DNA from: Halichoerus grypus
Lineage: Eukaryota > Chordata > Mammalia > Carnivora > Phocidae
Reading direction: 5' to 3'
Assembly (NCBI RefSeq): GCF_964656455.1
Contig: NC_135717.1
Coordinates: forward strand, 145,156,308 to 145,220,307
Length of the DNA stretch: 64,000 nt
Position numbers and translations under genes: made by a program. Each line of letters starts with the position of its first letter. Position 1 is the stretch's first letter. Below the pieces are notes generated by a model, which had not been told where the DNA came from, ran no database searches, and saw only the letters and a list, made by a program, of their open reading frames with translations. Of this stretch, positions 47,051 to 57,738 are shown one piece after another.

Positions 47051-47598
47051 TCCCTCCGAGTTCTGCCTTTATACTGACTTCATTCCAGGAGCACAACAGA
47101 GCACTACAGAATTCACCAAGGGATAGACACTTGACTTATGAGAAAAAGCCATTGTTATATTTTGCAAGGCATTTTTACATAGTACTTTCCCTTCTCTGAA
47201 TTTTCTCTATAGCTACCTGGTTAGGTAAAGGCAATTATCCAAGCACTCAGGAGGTTTCATAAGTCTAGTGTCTTCTTATTTGCCTGCCAACATAATAATA
47301 GTGTCTGAAGAAATATTCCCTGGTCAGATGATTCTCAAGAGTTTAGATGGACACAGATGAGATATTGTGCATGGATGTGGTTGCAGATTAACAGCCTGTT
47401 TGCAGAATCTGGCCCCCAGGCCTATGTTATTCCATTAACACGTGTGAATCTTAGTGTTTTTTTAAAACAATCATTTTGAATGAATTTAGACATGTAGTCC
47501 AGTCCCTAACATTCCCTCCTGCTCTCTAGATTATAAAATTTGTTTAACTTGAAGTATCTGAGTTTGTCACCATTTACCTTGCTTTCCATAGATGTACC
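47051..47598. other. Unique intergenic sequence
   Basis: No gene or repeat recognised. Confidence 0.45.
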
Positions 47599-47612
47599 TG
47601 TCATCCAGCTAT

Positions 47613-48313
47613 TTTTTTTATTTTATTATGTTATGTTAATCACCATACATTACATCATTAGTTTTTGATGTAGTGTTCCATGATTCATTGTTTGCGTATA
47701 AACCCAGTGCTGCAAGCAGAACGTGCCCTCTTTAATATCTATCACCAGGCTAACCCACCTCCCCACCCCCCTCCCCTCTAGAACCCTCAGTTTGTTTCTC
47801 AGAGTCCACAGTCTCTCATGGTTCGTCTCCCCCTCCAATTTCCGCCCCCCTTCATTTTTCCTTTCCTGCTATCTTCTTCTTCTTTTTTTTTTTTTTTAAC
47901 ATATAATGTATTATTTGTTTCAGAGGTACAGGTCTGTGATTCAACAGTCTTACACAATTCACAGCACTCACCATAGCACATACCTTCCCCAATGTCTATC
48001 ACCCAGCCACCCCATCCCTCCCACCCCCCTCCACTCCAGCAACCCTCAGTTTGTTTCCTGAGATTAAGAATTCCTCATATCAGTGAGAGCATATGATACA
48101 TGTCTTCCTCTGATTGACTTATTTCGCTCAGCATAACACCCGCAGAAGATGAAACTGGACCATTTCCTTACACCACACACAAAAATAGACTCAAAATGGT
48201 TGAAAGACCTAAATGTGAGACAGGAGTCCATCAAAATCCTAAAGAAGAACACAGGCAGCAACCTCTTCGACCTCAGCCACAGCAACTTCTTCCTAGAAAC
48301 ATCACCAAAGGCA
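47613..48313 (-). mobile_element. Carnivore LINE-1, 5'-inverted (twin-primed), with two-unit 3' UTR
   Basis: A single insertion flanked by TGTCATCCAGCTAT (47599-47612 and 48314-48327). From 47613 to about 48137 it is antisense L1 3' UTR with its T/A tail at the left. From about 48138 it flips to sense ORF2, encoding [20 protein letters not shown] and then [20 protein letters not shown], the conserved reverse-transcriptase C-terminal region. The 3' UTR has two homologous units separated by an internal A-run (plus-strand T-run 47882-47897). ORF2 sequence between the two parts is absent. Not functional. Confidence 0.94.
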
Positions 48314-48327
48314 TGTCATCCAGCTAT

Positions 48328-48820
48328 ATTTATCCTGGTAGAAGGCAGGGAGGGTTGGCTTTGCTCTGGTTTTAAGCCAATACAAAAAAACCATTGCTAC
48401 TCCCATATGAACAGGATTTTGGTATTCCCATTCACAAAGTTTTGATCTCTCAGACCTCATTTTTTCCTTTGATTCTTAGCTCCCATTTCTTCCCTGGGTC
48501 TCTGACTCTCGACTTTTCTGCCACATCTTCAATCTCCAGCCCTGCATTCATTGGTTGGATCTTATAACTTACTCTGTATCTCTAATTTGGTGGTAATGTA
48601 CACATGGCATAGGCTTGGAAAATGTATTTGGAATGGAATAGAAGTATGTAATTCCTTGGCCATTTCTAAGAGGCTTAATTTGCTTTGGCATCTCAAGGCT
48701 AGTATTACACATAAGAAAAATAGGGAAAAACTTATTATTTGGCTTGATTTTTAGGGATTCTCAAAAGCCTCAAGTTTATAAGGATCATCTTCAGCCTTTG
48801 AAGAATGCCTGAATCTAAGG
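48328..48820. other. Unique intergenic sequence
   Basis: Nothing recognisable. Confidence 0.45.
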
Positions 48821-48821
48821 A

Positions 48822-49032
48822 TTGCTTCCTCTGCCAGCAACTGTGCTGAACATTGCATCTCATTATCTTCTTTAATTTTCCTAATAGCCGTATGTGGTAG
48901 ATATTATCATCAATCCCACTTTACAGATAAGGGAACTGAGATGCAGACTGGCTTGATAAGTTGTCCAGAGTTATATAGTAATAAGTGGTAGAGCTTATAA
49001 TAAGAAAAAATAAATCTGACTCCAGGACCAAA
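48822..49032 (-). repeat. MIR element, antisense
   Basis: GCCAGCAACTGTGCTGAACA, TTAATTTTCCTAATAGCCGT, CCACTTTACAGATAAGGGAA, TCTGACTCCAGGACCAAAGT in antisense MIR order. Confidence 0.85.
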
Positions 49033-49042
49033 GTGTTCTTAT

Positions 49043-49058
49043 TGTGTGTGTGTGTGTG

Positions 49059-49112
<54 letters not shown>
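49043..49112. repeat. (TG)n-TATA-(CA)n-(TA)n compound, self-complementary microsatellite
   Basis: Eight TG units, TATA, about 17 CA units and six TA units. The TG and CA arms are inverted repeats around the TATA centre. Confidence 0.93.
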
Positions 49113-49311
49113 ATTTGCATATAGCCTCTTGTAAACTTGGAATTCATTTTTTAATGAAATGTTACCCAACCTAAAAACAGAAAAAAAGTGAAACTGCTTT
49201 AGTTGATTGAAGAGGGGGGTGGAGTTGAGTAGAAGCCCTATCTCCTGCCTCCCCAGGCACTAGGGCCTCTGTGGATTAAAAATGGAACTGATTTAAGACT
49301 GTACTTGCTAG

Positions 49312-49446
49312 TAGGAGCAGCTGGGTGGCTCAGTCAGCTAAGCACCTGACTCTTGGTCTCAGCTCCCATCTTGATCTCAGGGTCATGAGTTCAGCCCTAC
49401 GTTGTGCTCCACACTGGGCATGGAGCCTACTTGGAAAAAAAAAAAA
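49312..49446 (+). repeat. Short CAN SINE with 17-bp duplication, + orientation
   Basis: Head AGGAGCAGCTGGGTGGCTCA, GACTCTTGGTCTCAGCTC and GGCATGGAGCCTACTTGG, then directly an A-run; there is no CT-rich or (AAATA)n part. AAGACTGTACTTGCTAG (49295-49311) and AAGACTGTATTTGCTAG (49447-49463) flank it. Confidence 0.94.
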
Positions 49447-49652
49447 AAGACTGTATTTGCTAGCAAACGGTAGACCCTGGGAGTGCTGCTAAAACCTAAA
49501 ACTTTTCTAATTATTTATTCCTTGACTGATGGATAAGAGTTAAGGAAAAGAGGACAGAAAAGAGCAGGGGAACACTACAGCCTCAAAGTGGACAAAGTAG
49601 GAGGGAAGACCTGAAGAAAACCTGGTCGGCTTTAAGCCTCAGTTAAAACTAG

Positions 49653-50147
49653 ACAGATCGTCCCCGATTTAATGATGGCTTGACCTATGAGGGCTCAACT
49701 TACGATGGTTCGACTTTATGATGATGCGAAAGCCATATGCATTCAGTAGAAACCATACTTCTACTTGTGAGCTTTTTCCAAGCTAGTGATCCGTGGGATG
49801 ATACTGTCTCTTGTGATGTTAGGCCATGGCCGTGAACCACAGCTCCCAGTCAGCCACATGATCAGAGGGTAAACAGCCGACGCACGACCACTCTGTACCC
49901 CTACAACCATGCTGTTTTTCACTTTCAGCACAGGCTTCAATAAACTACATGAGATATTCAATAGCTTATTATAAAATAGACTGTGTTAGGAGATTTTGCC
50001 CAACTGTAGGCGACTGTAAGTGTTTTAAGTTAGGCTTAGCTATGATGTTCAGTAGGTTAGATGTATTAAATGCATTTTTTGTCATATTTTCAACTTGCAA
50101 TGGGTTTATCAGGATGTAACCCCTTCATAAGTCCATGAATATCTGTA
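49653..50147. mobile_element. Tigger-like (TcMar) non-autonomous DNA transposon
   Basis: A 495-bp element. The left end reads ACAGATCGTCCCCGATTTAA. The right end, reverse-complemented, reads ACAGATATTCATGGACTTAT, an imperfect terminal inverted repeat. The interior contains CAACTTACGATGGTTCGACT, TTTATGATGATGCGAAAGCC, TGTTTTTCACTTTCAGCACA and TTTTGCCCAACTGTAGGCGA, as in the Tigger/MER-type elements I recall. No transposase ORF. Confidence 0.78.
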
Positions 50148-53100
50148 AATACCCAGCTTAAATGGTGTTAATAAAGACTAGGGTTGCGATAGGTAAGTTT
50201 TCTATAGCTAACTGCCCAAGCCTCTATATTAGAGCTCTTACCTGGAATGTTTACACTTCACCTTTTCAAAAGTTTGAGCTATAATTTTCCGTAGCTGAGT
50301 CTCTAGACTTTCAAATCCACATTACCTAAAATATATTGTGTTCATAAAACATGAGTAATGGGTGGGAGCTACTTTTCCAGAATTTTCATGGGTTATGCTA
50401 AGCAATAACCCTGCTCTCAGTAAGTTCCCATGTGATTTTTAAGATGGGGCTGCGGTTAAGGCTCCATTCTAATGTGACAGTGCCTAGTGTTTTTTTGTGT
50501 GAAACCAGCTGGACAAATCGGAAACCTGGACAGCACAAGGCTCCAAGTCAGCCTTGAGAGCTAATCAATAAGCGCAGACAAGGCTGCCATGCCTGGCTGA
50601 TCAGTGAAGGGTATCCCAGTCTGGGAAAGGAAAGCGAAGTCCCACAGTCTGCTCATCCATCTAGTGCACACCAGGAAGCTCTTCTGCTGGAAGCATTTCC
50701 CTCTTTTCTCTGAAAAGACCAGAGCTGACTGATCCGTCTTTCTTTAATGATATCACATAGGCAATCCTTTTTTTTTTTTTCTATTAAAAGACAAAGACTC
50801 ATTCACAGATAAATTATTTTCCTCTCTGATGGCTGGAATAGTGATGTAAAGACAGAGATTCAGAATTCTCTTCAGACTGTTGTCAAATAATTATCAGCAT
50901 TATTTTTATTCAGAAATAGGACTGTTTAATGCCAAAAATATTTTCTTCCCATGACAAGAACTTCCTTGATGCCCTTGAAAGTCCCTGAAATTGATTATAA
51001 TAAACACTTGTGCCTCAATCATATACAGCTATTGAATTCCCATGAGACAAATTACTTGTGAAATTCCAGATACTTTTTCATTTAATAGTAGCAAAATCTC
51101 TGAACTAGTGCTTGTCAGCACTATATGCATTACAAAGTTTACTTTTGTGATAAGAATACAAAAAAAAAAAAAAGTGATGCTTCTGTCACTCCCATTCTAG
51201 AGATGTTTTGCTTACTCTGCCTAAAAATAGAGAACCAGTTTTAAAAGCCTTGTTTGGAAAAGTTAGAAATGCAAAAACTTAAAAACTTTGAAAAATTCAA
51301 GTTTAGGAAATGGACTACTGTATTTTCTAAAGCAATACAGAAAGTAAGTTAACCACAGAGTGATGGCAAAAAGTGTGTGCTGTTTTGCTATTGTAATTCA
51401 TCTGTAAAATTCAAGAGGAAGGCAGCTTAATCTCTTTGTTTGGATTGGGATTTGTTAGAATATCAGTATTTTATGAAGAGGTGGGAAAAAATTAAAAGTG
51501 AAAGAGTTTTGGATGAGGAAATGCTCTCTATTTTTAATAGATGTGAGTTACAGCTACAAGTTAAAAAGTAAAGATAAAATAGATAATAAATTCCATATCA
51601 TGATAAAGTGCGCATTATGTAAATAACTAGATTTATTCTGTTGAATCGAAGTCTCAGAATACGTTGATCAGTGACCTCACTTGAATAAAGTAAGGGGGAG
51701 TAGATGTTCTTATTTGGAATGGCTGGTTGGTTAGATGTTTGGTTGTCTGCACTGATATTGCATCACTTCATACAGTAACCCAGAAAAAAGGATTGAGATG
51801 ATTCAATCTCATATGATTATTTATAAAAGGCTGAACTGAATGGTTGATCCTACCTAAAATATTATTTAAAAACTACTTAAGAATAAACTTTGGTTTGATT
51901 AGTCAAGCAGAGAGATTGGGCTATCCAGATCCCCTCTTGCTCAGAGAGGGTATCTCTTTTGTTCAATTCTGCCAGATATTGACTTAACTGACCCCAAATG
52001 TTCTCAGATTGATCCTTTTAATATTTATTCAAGTTAAAGCAAAGCTTTAAAATGAAGGGTGGGGGGAGGCATAATCCTGACGAGAGAGATACCCCTCTAG
52101 GGAAAATGAATATAGGCCAGGCAACTGCATGCATGAATTCTGTTGCCCTGGGCAGTAATGTGGGTGAATGCTAGTGATGAGCAGATCAAGTGAACACCAC
52201 ATTGCTACCAAGCTTGAAAATGTTAAGCTTTACACAATCTTTTCAAATTGGTGTACACTGGAATATTGTGTTCTGCTTTTTTGCTTTTCATAAGCATCCC
52301 TTTAAAGAACAGTAAAATGACATATATTTGCAACTCTTTTAATGGCTTTTTCTCAAGAAAATTGTATTCTCAGAAACATAAATGCCACCCTCTTCTAAAA
52401 TCTTTATCTTCCTTACTATGCAACGTATGCATATATTCTGAAAAGGCAAACGGGGGGAAAAGAATAGCAGCTGGGCTACCACCATTAATCTCCAGGGCAT
52501 GGTTCTTTATACTTACACGTCACCACAGGCAGCACTGCATGGGTACCAACAGGGCATGGTTTTTGCTATTCATATAAATCAGGTGTTTTTGTTTCTGTTG
52601 TTATTCGTGGCCGTGGTAGTGGTCTGTGTGTGTACCTGAAGAATGACAGGTGTGTTAAAGCAGAACCCAAAGGTCATTGAATTTAGGACAAGACAACATC
52701 CCAGTCTTTTTTCCTTCTTTTTACCTCCACATGATAGGCATTCTGTAACCAATGTTTTAGATGGGAACATATGTCCAAATAAGTAGACAATCAGCCAATT
52801 TTGAAGTCAGTCATTTGAGGCAAAACAACATATGAAACACTTCAGTGCTAGTTATGAAAGTAATATATGCTATACTCAGTAATGACTAGCTTATGGAAAG
52901 TGTTATCTTTAATATTTCCAATAGGTTTTCTAGAGTTTTATGCGTTTTTTTGTCAAAACTTTACAGCTCAAAAAATTTACAACTAAAATTTATGGGAAAA
53001 TCCATATAATTGGTATTATTTTATTCATATTCAATCGACATAGATATGGGTCTTTTGGGGGGGGGTAGTGTTCAGGAAGCAGTGACCAGAATAAAGTCTC

Positions 53101-53280
53101 AAAAGGAGAAAGATATTTTACTCTTCAAAGCATTTTTTAAAATTATGATTTCCAACTTCTATCCACCTAAATTATTTTTCTCCCCAGTTATCACAATTAC
53201 AGCATCTTCTTTTCCATTCTGCTTGATTGAAGACAATTAGAGTTCATATTTACTTGTCCTTCTTTTCATCTCCTTCATAC
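50148..53280. other. Mostly unique intergenic sequence
   Basis: T-run at 50768-50780, A-run near 51160-51173. The patch 50440-50720 is somewhat GC-richer and repeat-free. The 109-codon frame at 52248-52577 shows no domain. No gene recognised. Confidence 0.45.
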
Positions 53281-53281
53281 C

Positions 53282-53445
53282 CACGGTTCCTAACCAAGAA
53301 TGCACATTAGAATAAGTTTAAAAAAAAAAGTCATGTCCTGCATCCAATCCCAAAAGAATTCACATTTAATAGGTTGGAAATACATCTCTAAAAAGGACAC
53401 AAGTAACTCTAACACATAATTATAGTTAAGAAGCACTACATCTTA
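53282..53445. repeat. MER5A-like hAT-Charlie element
   Basis: Left CGGTTCCTAACCAAGAATGC and right TTATAGTTAAGAAGCACTAC form degraded terminal inverted repeats; the interior AATCCCAAAAGAATTCACAT fits MER5A. Confidence 0.75.
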
Positions 53446-55289
53446 ATCTTAAACATTCTGCATCACTTGCCCATCTGAAGATTCAATAATGAAAGTAACT
53501 TCTTCCTTTAAAAAATGCACATACACATAAACACATGGAAATGCAAAAATACTTTCGTAAAATTATATCCTAAGACTTTGTTGCTTCAAACTACTAGACT
53601 CACTCCTTATGATTCTAACACCTAATAGTGAATACTTCTTCTCCCCTTACTTTTACCCAGTGAACACTCTGTTAACCCTACTGTCACACTCCCCAGCCTC
53701 CTTTCCATTTGAAGGTAGCCAACACCTGACTCTGTTATATCCAGGTACATTTTAGGCCAGTTTACAAAAGTCATGGAAAGTAATACAAAAACAGGTATAG
53801 CTCTTATGCATTACTGTTTATTGATTAAATACTACACTGCCTGGGAAAGGGTGGGAGAGGGGTCTCTCTGACAAAGAGGAGAAAAATAGGGTAAAAATGA
53901 ATAGGCCACACTAATTACAATAGTGCCTTGGCTTAGTACTAAGAATAGGGCAGATTCTTGGTGGAGAGATGCTCAAAGAAAGGGGAGCAAATGAGTGAAT
54001 GAATGAACAGCTGAAGAACTGACTGAATAAAAGAAGCAGAAAGGAGAGAAGACCTGTTCTTTTCACTGTCTAGTTGTCTCATCTGCCACGTGAGGGCATT
54101 AGAAACAATTTGGCTTCTCTTCCATCGTACAGGATTCCTGCATTCTTCACATTACTGTGTAAACAAAACGGAGGAGATCTATTCGCCAGTGGAAGGCAAG
54201 TATCCCATCTGTAGATTTAAGAGCCCATGGCGAGAGGGAGCGAAGAGAGATAGCGTTGCTTGACAGTCTACAGTCGTGATAAGGTAAAGGCCAGCAGGTA
54301 AATAAGTATTTGCTACAAACCTTTTAAAATTGGGGAAGCTTATAAAAAATATTGCTTCAACACAAAAGTAAAATTTATTCCTTCAACATCTGAAATAATG
54401 AGGCAGATCTGTGTGCTTTAACATGAAACAATGTCCAGGATAAATTATTCACAGAAATAAGATCCAGAAGACAGAACACAGAATGCTGTTATTTGTGTGA
54501 TGCACATACACATCACCAAAAGGATGCATAAGAAACTGGTAATGGCGGTTGCCTTTAAGGATGGAATTGGGTGACTAGGAGAAATGTTGGGAGGGAAATC
54601 CACTGTACACTGAACTGTTATAATTTTTGAGTTCTGTAAAATGTACATACATTTCCTATCAATGAATATTTTTTAATTTTAAAGTGATACAAAATACAGT
54701 ATTAACAAGTATGTGAAAACAGAACCAAAAGTTTTGGTCACCAGTGGAATTATATTTTAAATGCTGTGATGCAGTCTGTTAACATACATCTCTAGAGGAC
54801 CAAACATATTTGGCCAAAAATTCATTAATGGATATGGTGTGTGTAATACCTCCCGTATTTTGCTGCTGTATTCATTGTGATTTTTTAAATGTGACTAATA
54901 TAGCGGTAGGGTGGGTATAAATAAAAGCCTTTTAGTGAGATGGCACTCAGTGGGGTTCTGCTTCACCCACTTTCATAGATACAACAGTTTCATAAAAAAA
55001 TAATCATAATTTACATTTCAGAGACTATACGGATGCTGCAAGCAGTCAACTGCACACATGATCTCCTAGGAGACTACTTTTTCAAGAATTGTGAGACTAC
55101 GTTAGAATACCATTTAACCCTAGTACTCTACTTTTCCTTTGTCTCTGAAGTGGTGGTAACTCTATTAATGAATCTATTAATCCCTCTTGGAATGTAATGA
55201 TTAATTATTACGAGAAATGCCTAAGTGCTGACTGAAATGCAAGATAATCCAATTCAGGTGATATAAGAAAAATCAGTGTGGAAAACAAA
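53446..55289. other. Unique AT-rich sequence just beyond the SLC6A15 3' end
   Basis: No gene, SINE or LINE recognised. A possible home for longer 3' UTR isoforms or regulatory sequence, but nothing in the sequence shows it. Confidence 0.4.
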
Positions 55290-56277
55290 CATCATTTTTA
55301 ACTTCATTTATTTGTAGCTTAAAATGTAATGCCATACAATCTTAACAATCACTTAAAAAAAGGATTTATATTTGCATAAAACAGAAGCAAAACAGAAAGA
55401 TATGAAATAAAATGCCATCTTGCTTCAAGTTTTCAAATCAGTACTTAAGAGTACTAATATACATCTATATACATTGCAAGTATATATAAATATACTATGA
55501 GTAATCTTGAAACCACAATAAATATCAAGTAGGTTTTTAGGCACACGGCATAGGAAAATGCAGAATCTGCATAATTCTTGAGAGTGCTGAGTGACTCATT
55601 CTTAGATCATTTTCACACATATATTTTACACAAAATATACAACCATCACGCACATGATCCCCAGTCATCTCCGAATCGAAACTGTCATCCAGCATTATTC
55701 TTTGATACTATTGCTCTATACAGCTATTACATAAGAAAATATTTTGCAGTTTTCTTCAGTGAATCGCCTAAGAAGGTATCAATGCTACCAAAATAAGTAC
55801 AGCCTATCTACACAACATATTCATGGAAGTGTGCCTGGAGGCGCCGACTTACACAGCTGCTCATTGCAATACTGGGAGTTACCCGGAAGGCAAACTTACA
55901 AATTTTGAAGTATACCATTTTTGAATTGCCAATACTATTAAACCAGAAATTATTAGAAACTGAGGTAACACCTGTTTTTTTTTTTTCCTTTGAGATAGAA
56001 ATGCTTGAAAAAACACCCAAAAGTATTTTTAAAAATCCTGACAAACCTGGACCTCAGTCACTATAAGCTCTTGTCTGTAACTCTTTCTGCGCAAATGTAA
56101 ACCAAAGAATCCAAAGGAATGCTCTAGTTGAATTTACATATACTTAGGATTAAAGATCACAGCCAAGGAACACCTGAGATCACCCTCTGATAAGTGAAGC
56201 CTAATGCTTCTCTTAGTAGAGCCAATGTTCATTGATAAAAATGAACCAAATAGAACCTGCTGATATTTCCCTCCCAG
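55290..56277 (-). other. SLC6A15: SLC6A15 3' untranslated region (left limit inferred)
   Basis: About 985 bp follow the stop codon to the first canonical poly(A) signal and a plausible cleavage zone. The stretch is AT-rich, contains no recognisable SINE or LINE copy, and has no AATAAA on the minus strand before 55312. The lack of young repeats here, in an otherwise SINE-dense region, fits transcribed sequence under some constraint. Longer transcripts using more distal sites cannot be excluded from sequence alone. Confidence 0.6.
55307..55312 (-). promoter_or_regulatory. SLC6A15: Candidate poly(A) signal AATAAA of SLC6A15
   Basis: Minus-strand AATAAA lies 966 bases past the stop codon and is the first canonical hexamer in that direction. 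Minus-strand sequence just beyond it (about 55295 down to 55280) contains GATGTTTGTTTTCC, a U/GU-rich stretch suitable as a downstream element. Cleavage would fall near 55290. This is inference; no transcript end is visible. Confidence 0.55.
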
Positions 56278-56649
56278 CTACAAGTCAGACTCTGGCATGT
56301 CCGGCATATCGGCCATCAAGTACCCTATTCCATATCGTCCATTGGGAGCAGTATCCAGAGTTGGTGATCCACTCTGTTTCCGATAAATATTTTTACCAAA
56401 ATTTGGAGATGACATCTCGCTGGATAGCTTTCCATGAATGAGGCTTGCATCATCGCCCTCTAAGTTTACAGGCTCTTTCAGGACCCTTCCTCTCTTATAG
56501 GTCACAGATGCTAAATTACCAGAACTATTGTCTATTAGGTTGCAGTGACGAATGATAAAGACAGCTGGGACAGGGAGTATTGCCAGGACCATCAGCAAGA
56601 TACAGACAACCAGTCCCCATGTTGGATAGCTCAGAAATTCTTCAGATGC
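56278..56649 (-). CDS. SLC6A15: SLC6A15 terminal coding exon: TM12 and cytoplasmic C-terminal tail
   Basis: The last coding exon: 372 bp, 123 residues and a TAG stop at 56280-56278. The acceptor is a very long T tract followed by GGCTTTCACAG (AG at 56651-56650). The exon begins in phase 0 with [14 protein letters not shown]12 follows, a hydrophobic stretch with [21 protein letters not shown]. It ends at the basic RHCNL boundary and is followed by a tail of about 80 residues: [20 protein letters not shown], then [37 protein letters not shown] and finally [14 protein letters not shown]. The tail is cytoplasmic and rich in Ser, Thr and Tyr. The match to my memory of human SLC6A15 is near identical, with substitutions concentrated in TM12 and just after it. 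No frameshift or premature stop is present. Confidence 0.97.
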   Translation of the reverse strand, partial: ASEEFLSYPTWGLVVCILLMVLAILPVPAVFIIRHCNLIDNSSGNLASVTYKRGRVLKEPVNLEGDDASLIHGKLSSEMSSPNFGKNIYRKQSGSPTLDTAPNGRYGIGYLMADMPDMPESDL

Positions 56650-56744
56650 CTGTGAAAGCCAAAAAAAAAAAAAAAAAAATCATTATTGATAATCTTGCTC
56701 TGTAAGTACATGAAAAAAAAATATATTTGTCTCAGGTCTGTAAG

Positions 56745-57060
56745 CAAAGAGTCTTGTGACATGCTTTGACCAACAGAATGTTGTGGAAGTGACATCAATC
56801 GGCTCTAAAGGCGAGGTTTTACAGGCCTTGCAAGTTCTGCCTCTGTTTCTTAGGACGCTGCCCTGAGTCCATCATGCCGGCAAGAAGCCAAGAATGAAAG
56901 ATTACATAGAGAGAGACCGGTGCTCCAAGTTCAATCAACTGTATGAGTTCGTTCAGGTAAAACCTAGAGAATGACCCAGTTCACCTGCAGAACCCTGAGA
57001 AATAATAAATCAGCATTGCTCTCAGTCATTAAATTACATGTGCCACACTGTCTTTCTAAA
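56745..57060. repeat. Ancient interspersed repeat in the last SLC6A15 intron (family uncertain)
   Basis: GCTTTGACCAACAGAATGTT, GTGGAAGTGACATCAATC and GAGAAATAATAAATCAGCAT resemble a common old repeat with 'tggccaatgggatgt', 'gacgtgacg' and 'gagcaataataaatg' landmarks. The rest of the intron (57061-57738) is AT-rich and unassigned. Confidence 0.4.
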
Positions 57061-57738
57061 ATCTGAAAATCTAAATCTTGAAACACATCTGGCCCCAAGG
57101 GTTTTAGTAAGGGTTAACAGACTTGTTAATGCCCCAGTCATGAATTTAGTTGTTGTTATATAGCGTTATTGACCATAGAATAGTTCAAGGTCAGAGGTAT
57201 CTCTGAAAAATAAGCATTCTGATTTTATAACAGTTAATATGTATCTTTATTATGATGTGGCTAATGCACCTTGAAAACAGAAATTGAAATCATCATTGCT
57301 AATATAAAACACTTACAACAAAACTTTCCTTCAATATTTATTTCAATTATATCTTCATGGCTAATGCATATTTTCTTGTTATACATTATCTGGGATATGA
57401 TTTAATAAATTTATATAAGAAAAATATTCCTGGTGGTTTGGACAGTATGTTTTCTAGAGTCAAAGGCCCCATAATTATTGGTTCATCTATGGTGACATAA
57501 ACACAGCTTCTTTAGTGAGGACCAAGTCCATATTTCTCATGTATTAAAAAAATCTACAATCTGTAACAAAATCATACATGCTTGGGGCCAAACAAAATAT
57601 AAACCTCAAGATCCCTGCATAAAAACAAAACCATTCATTAAACAGCAAAATATACTGTGAAGAAAGCAAAAGACTAAAACCCCTAAAATAATATTTTACA
57701 TATATTTTTTCATCTAACTTCCTTATTTTGTATTTTAC

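Noticed and set aside
48149..48445. 98-codon plus-strand frame with real protein similarity
   Set aside because: The first ~55 residues are L1 ORF2 from the inverted part of a retrotransposon, and the remainder runs past the target duplication into unrelated sequence. Not a host gene.
57544..57738. Continuation of the 117-codon frame beyond the SLC6A15 exon as coding
   Set aside because: A consensus GT donor at 57738-57737 and a phase-matched downstream exon with strong homology show that this part is intron.
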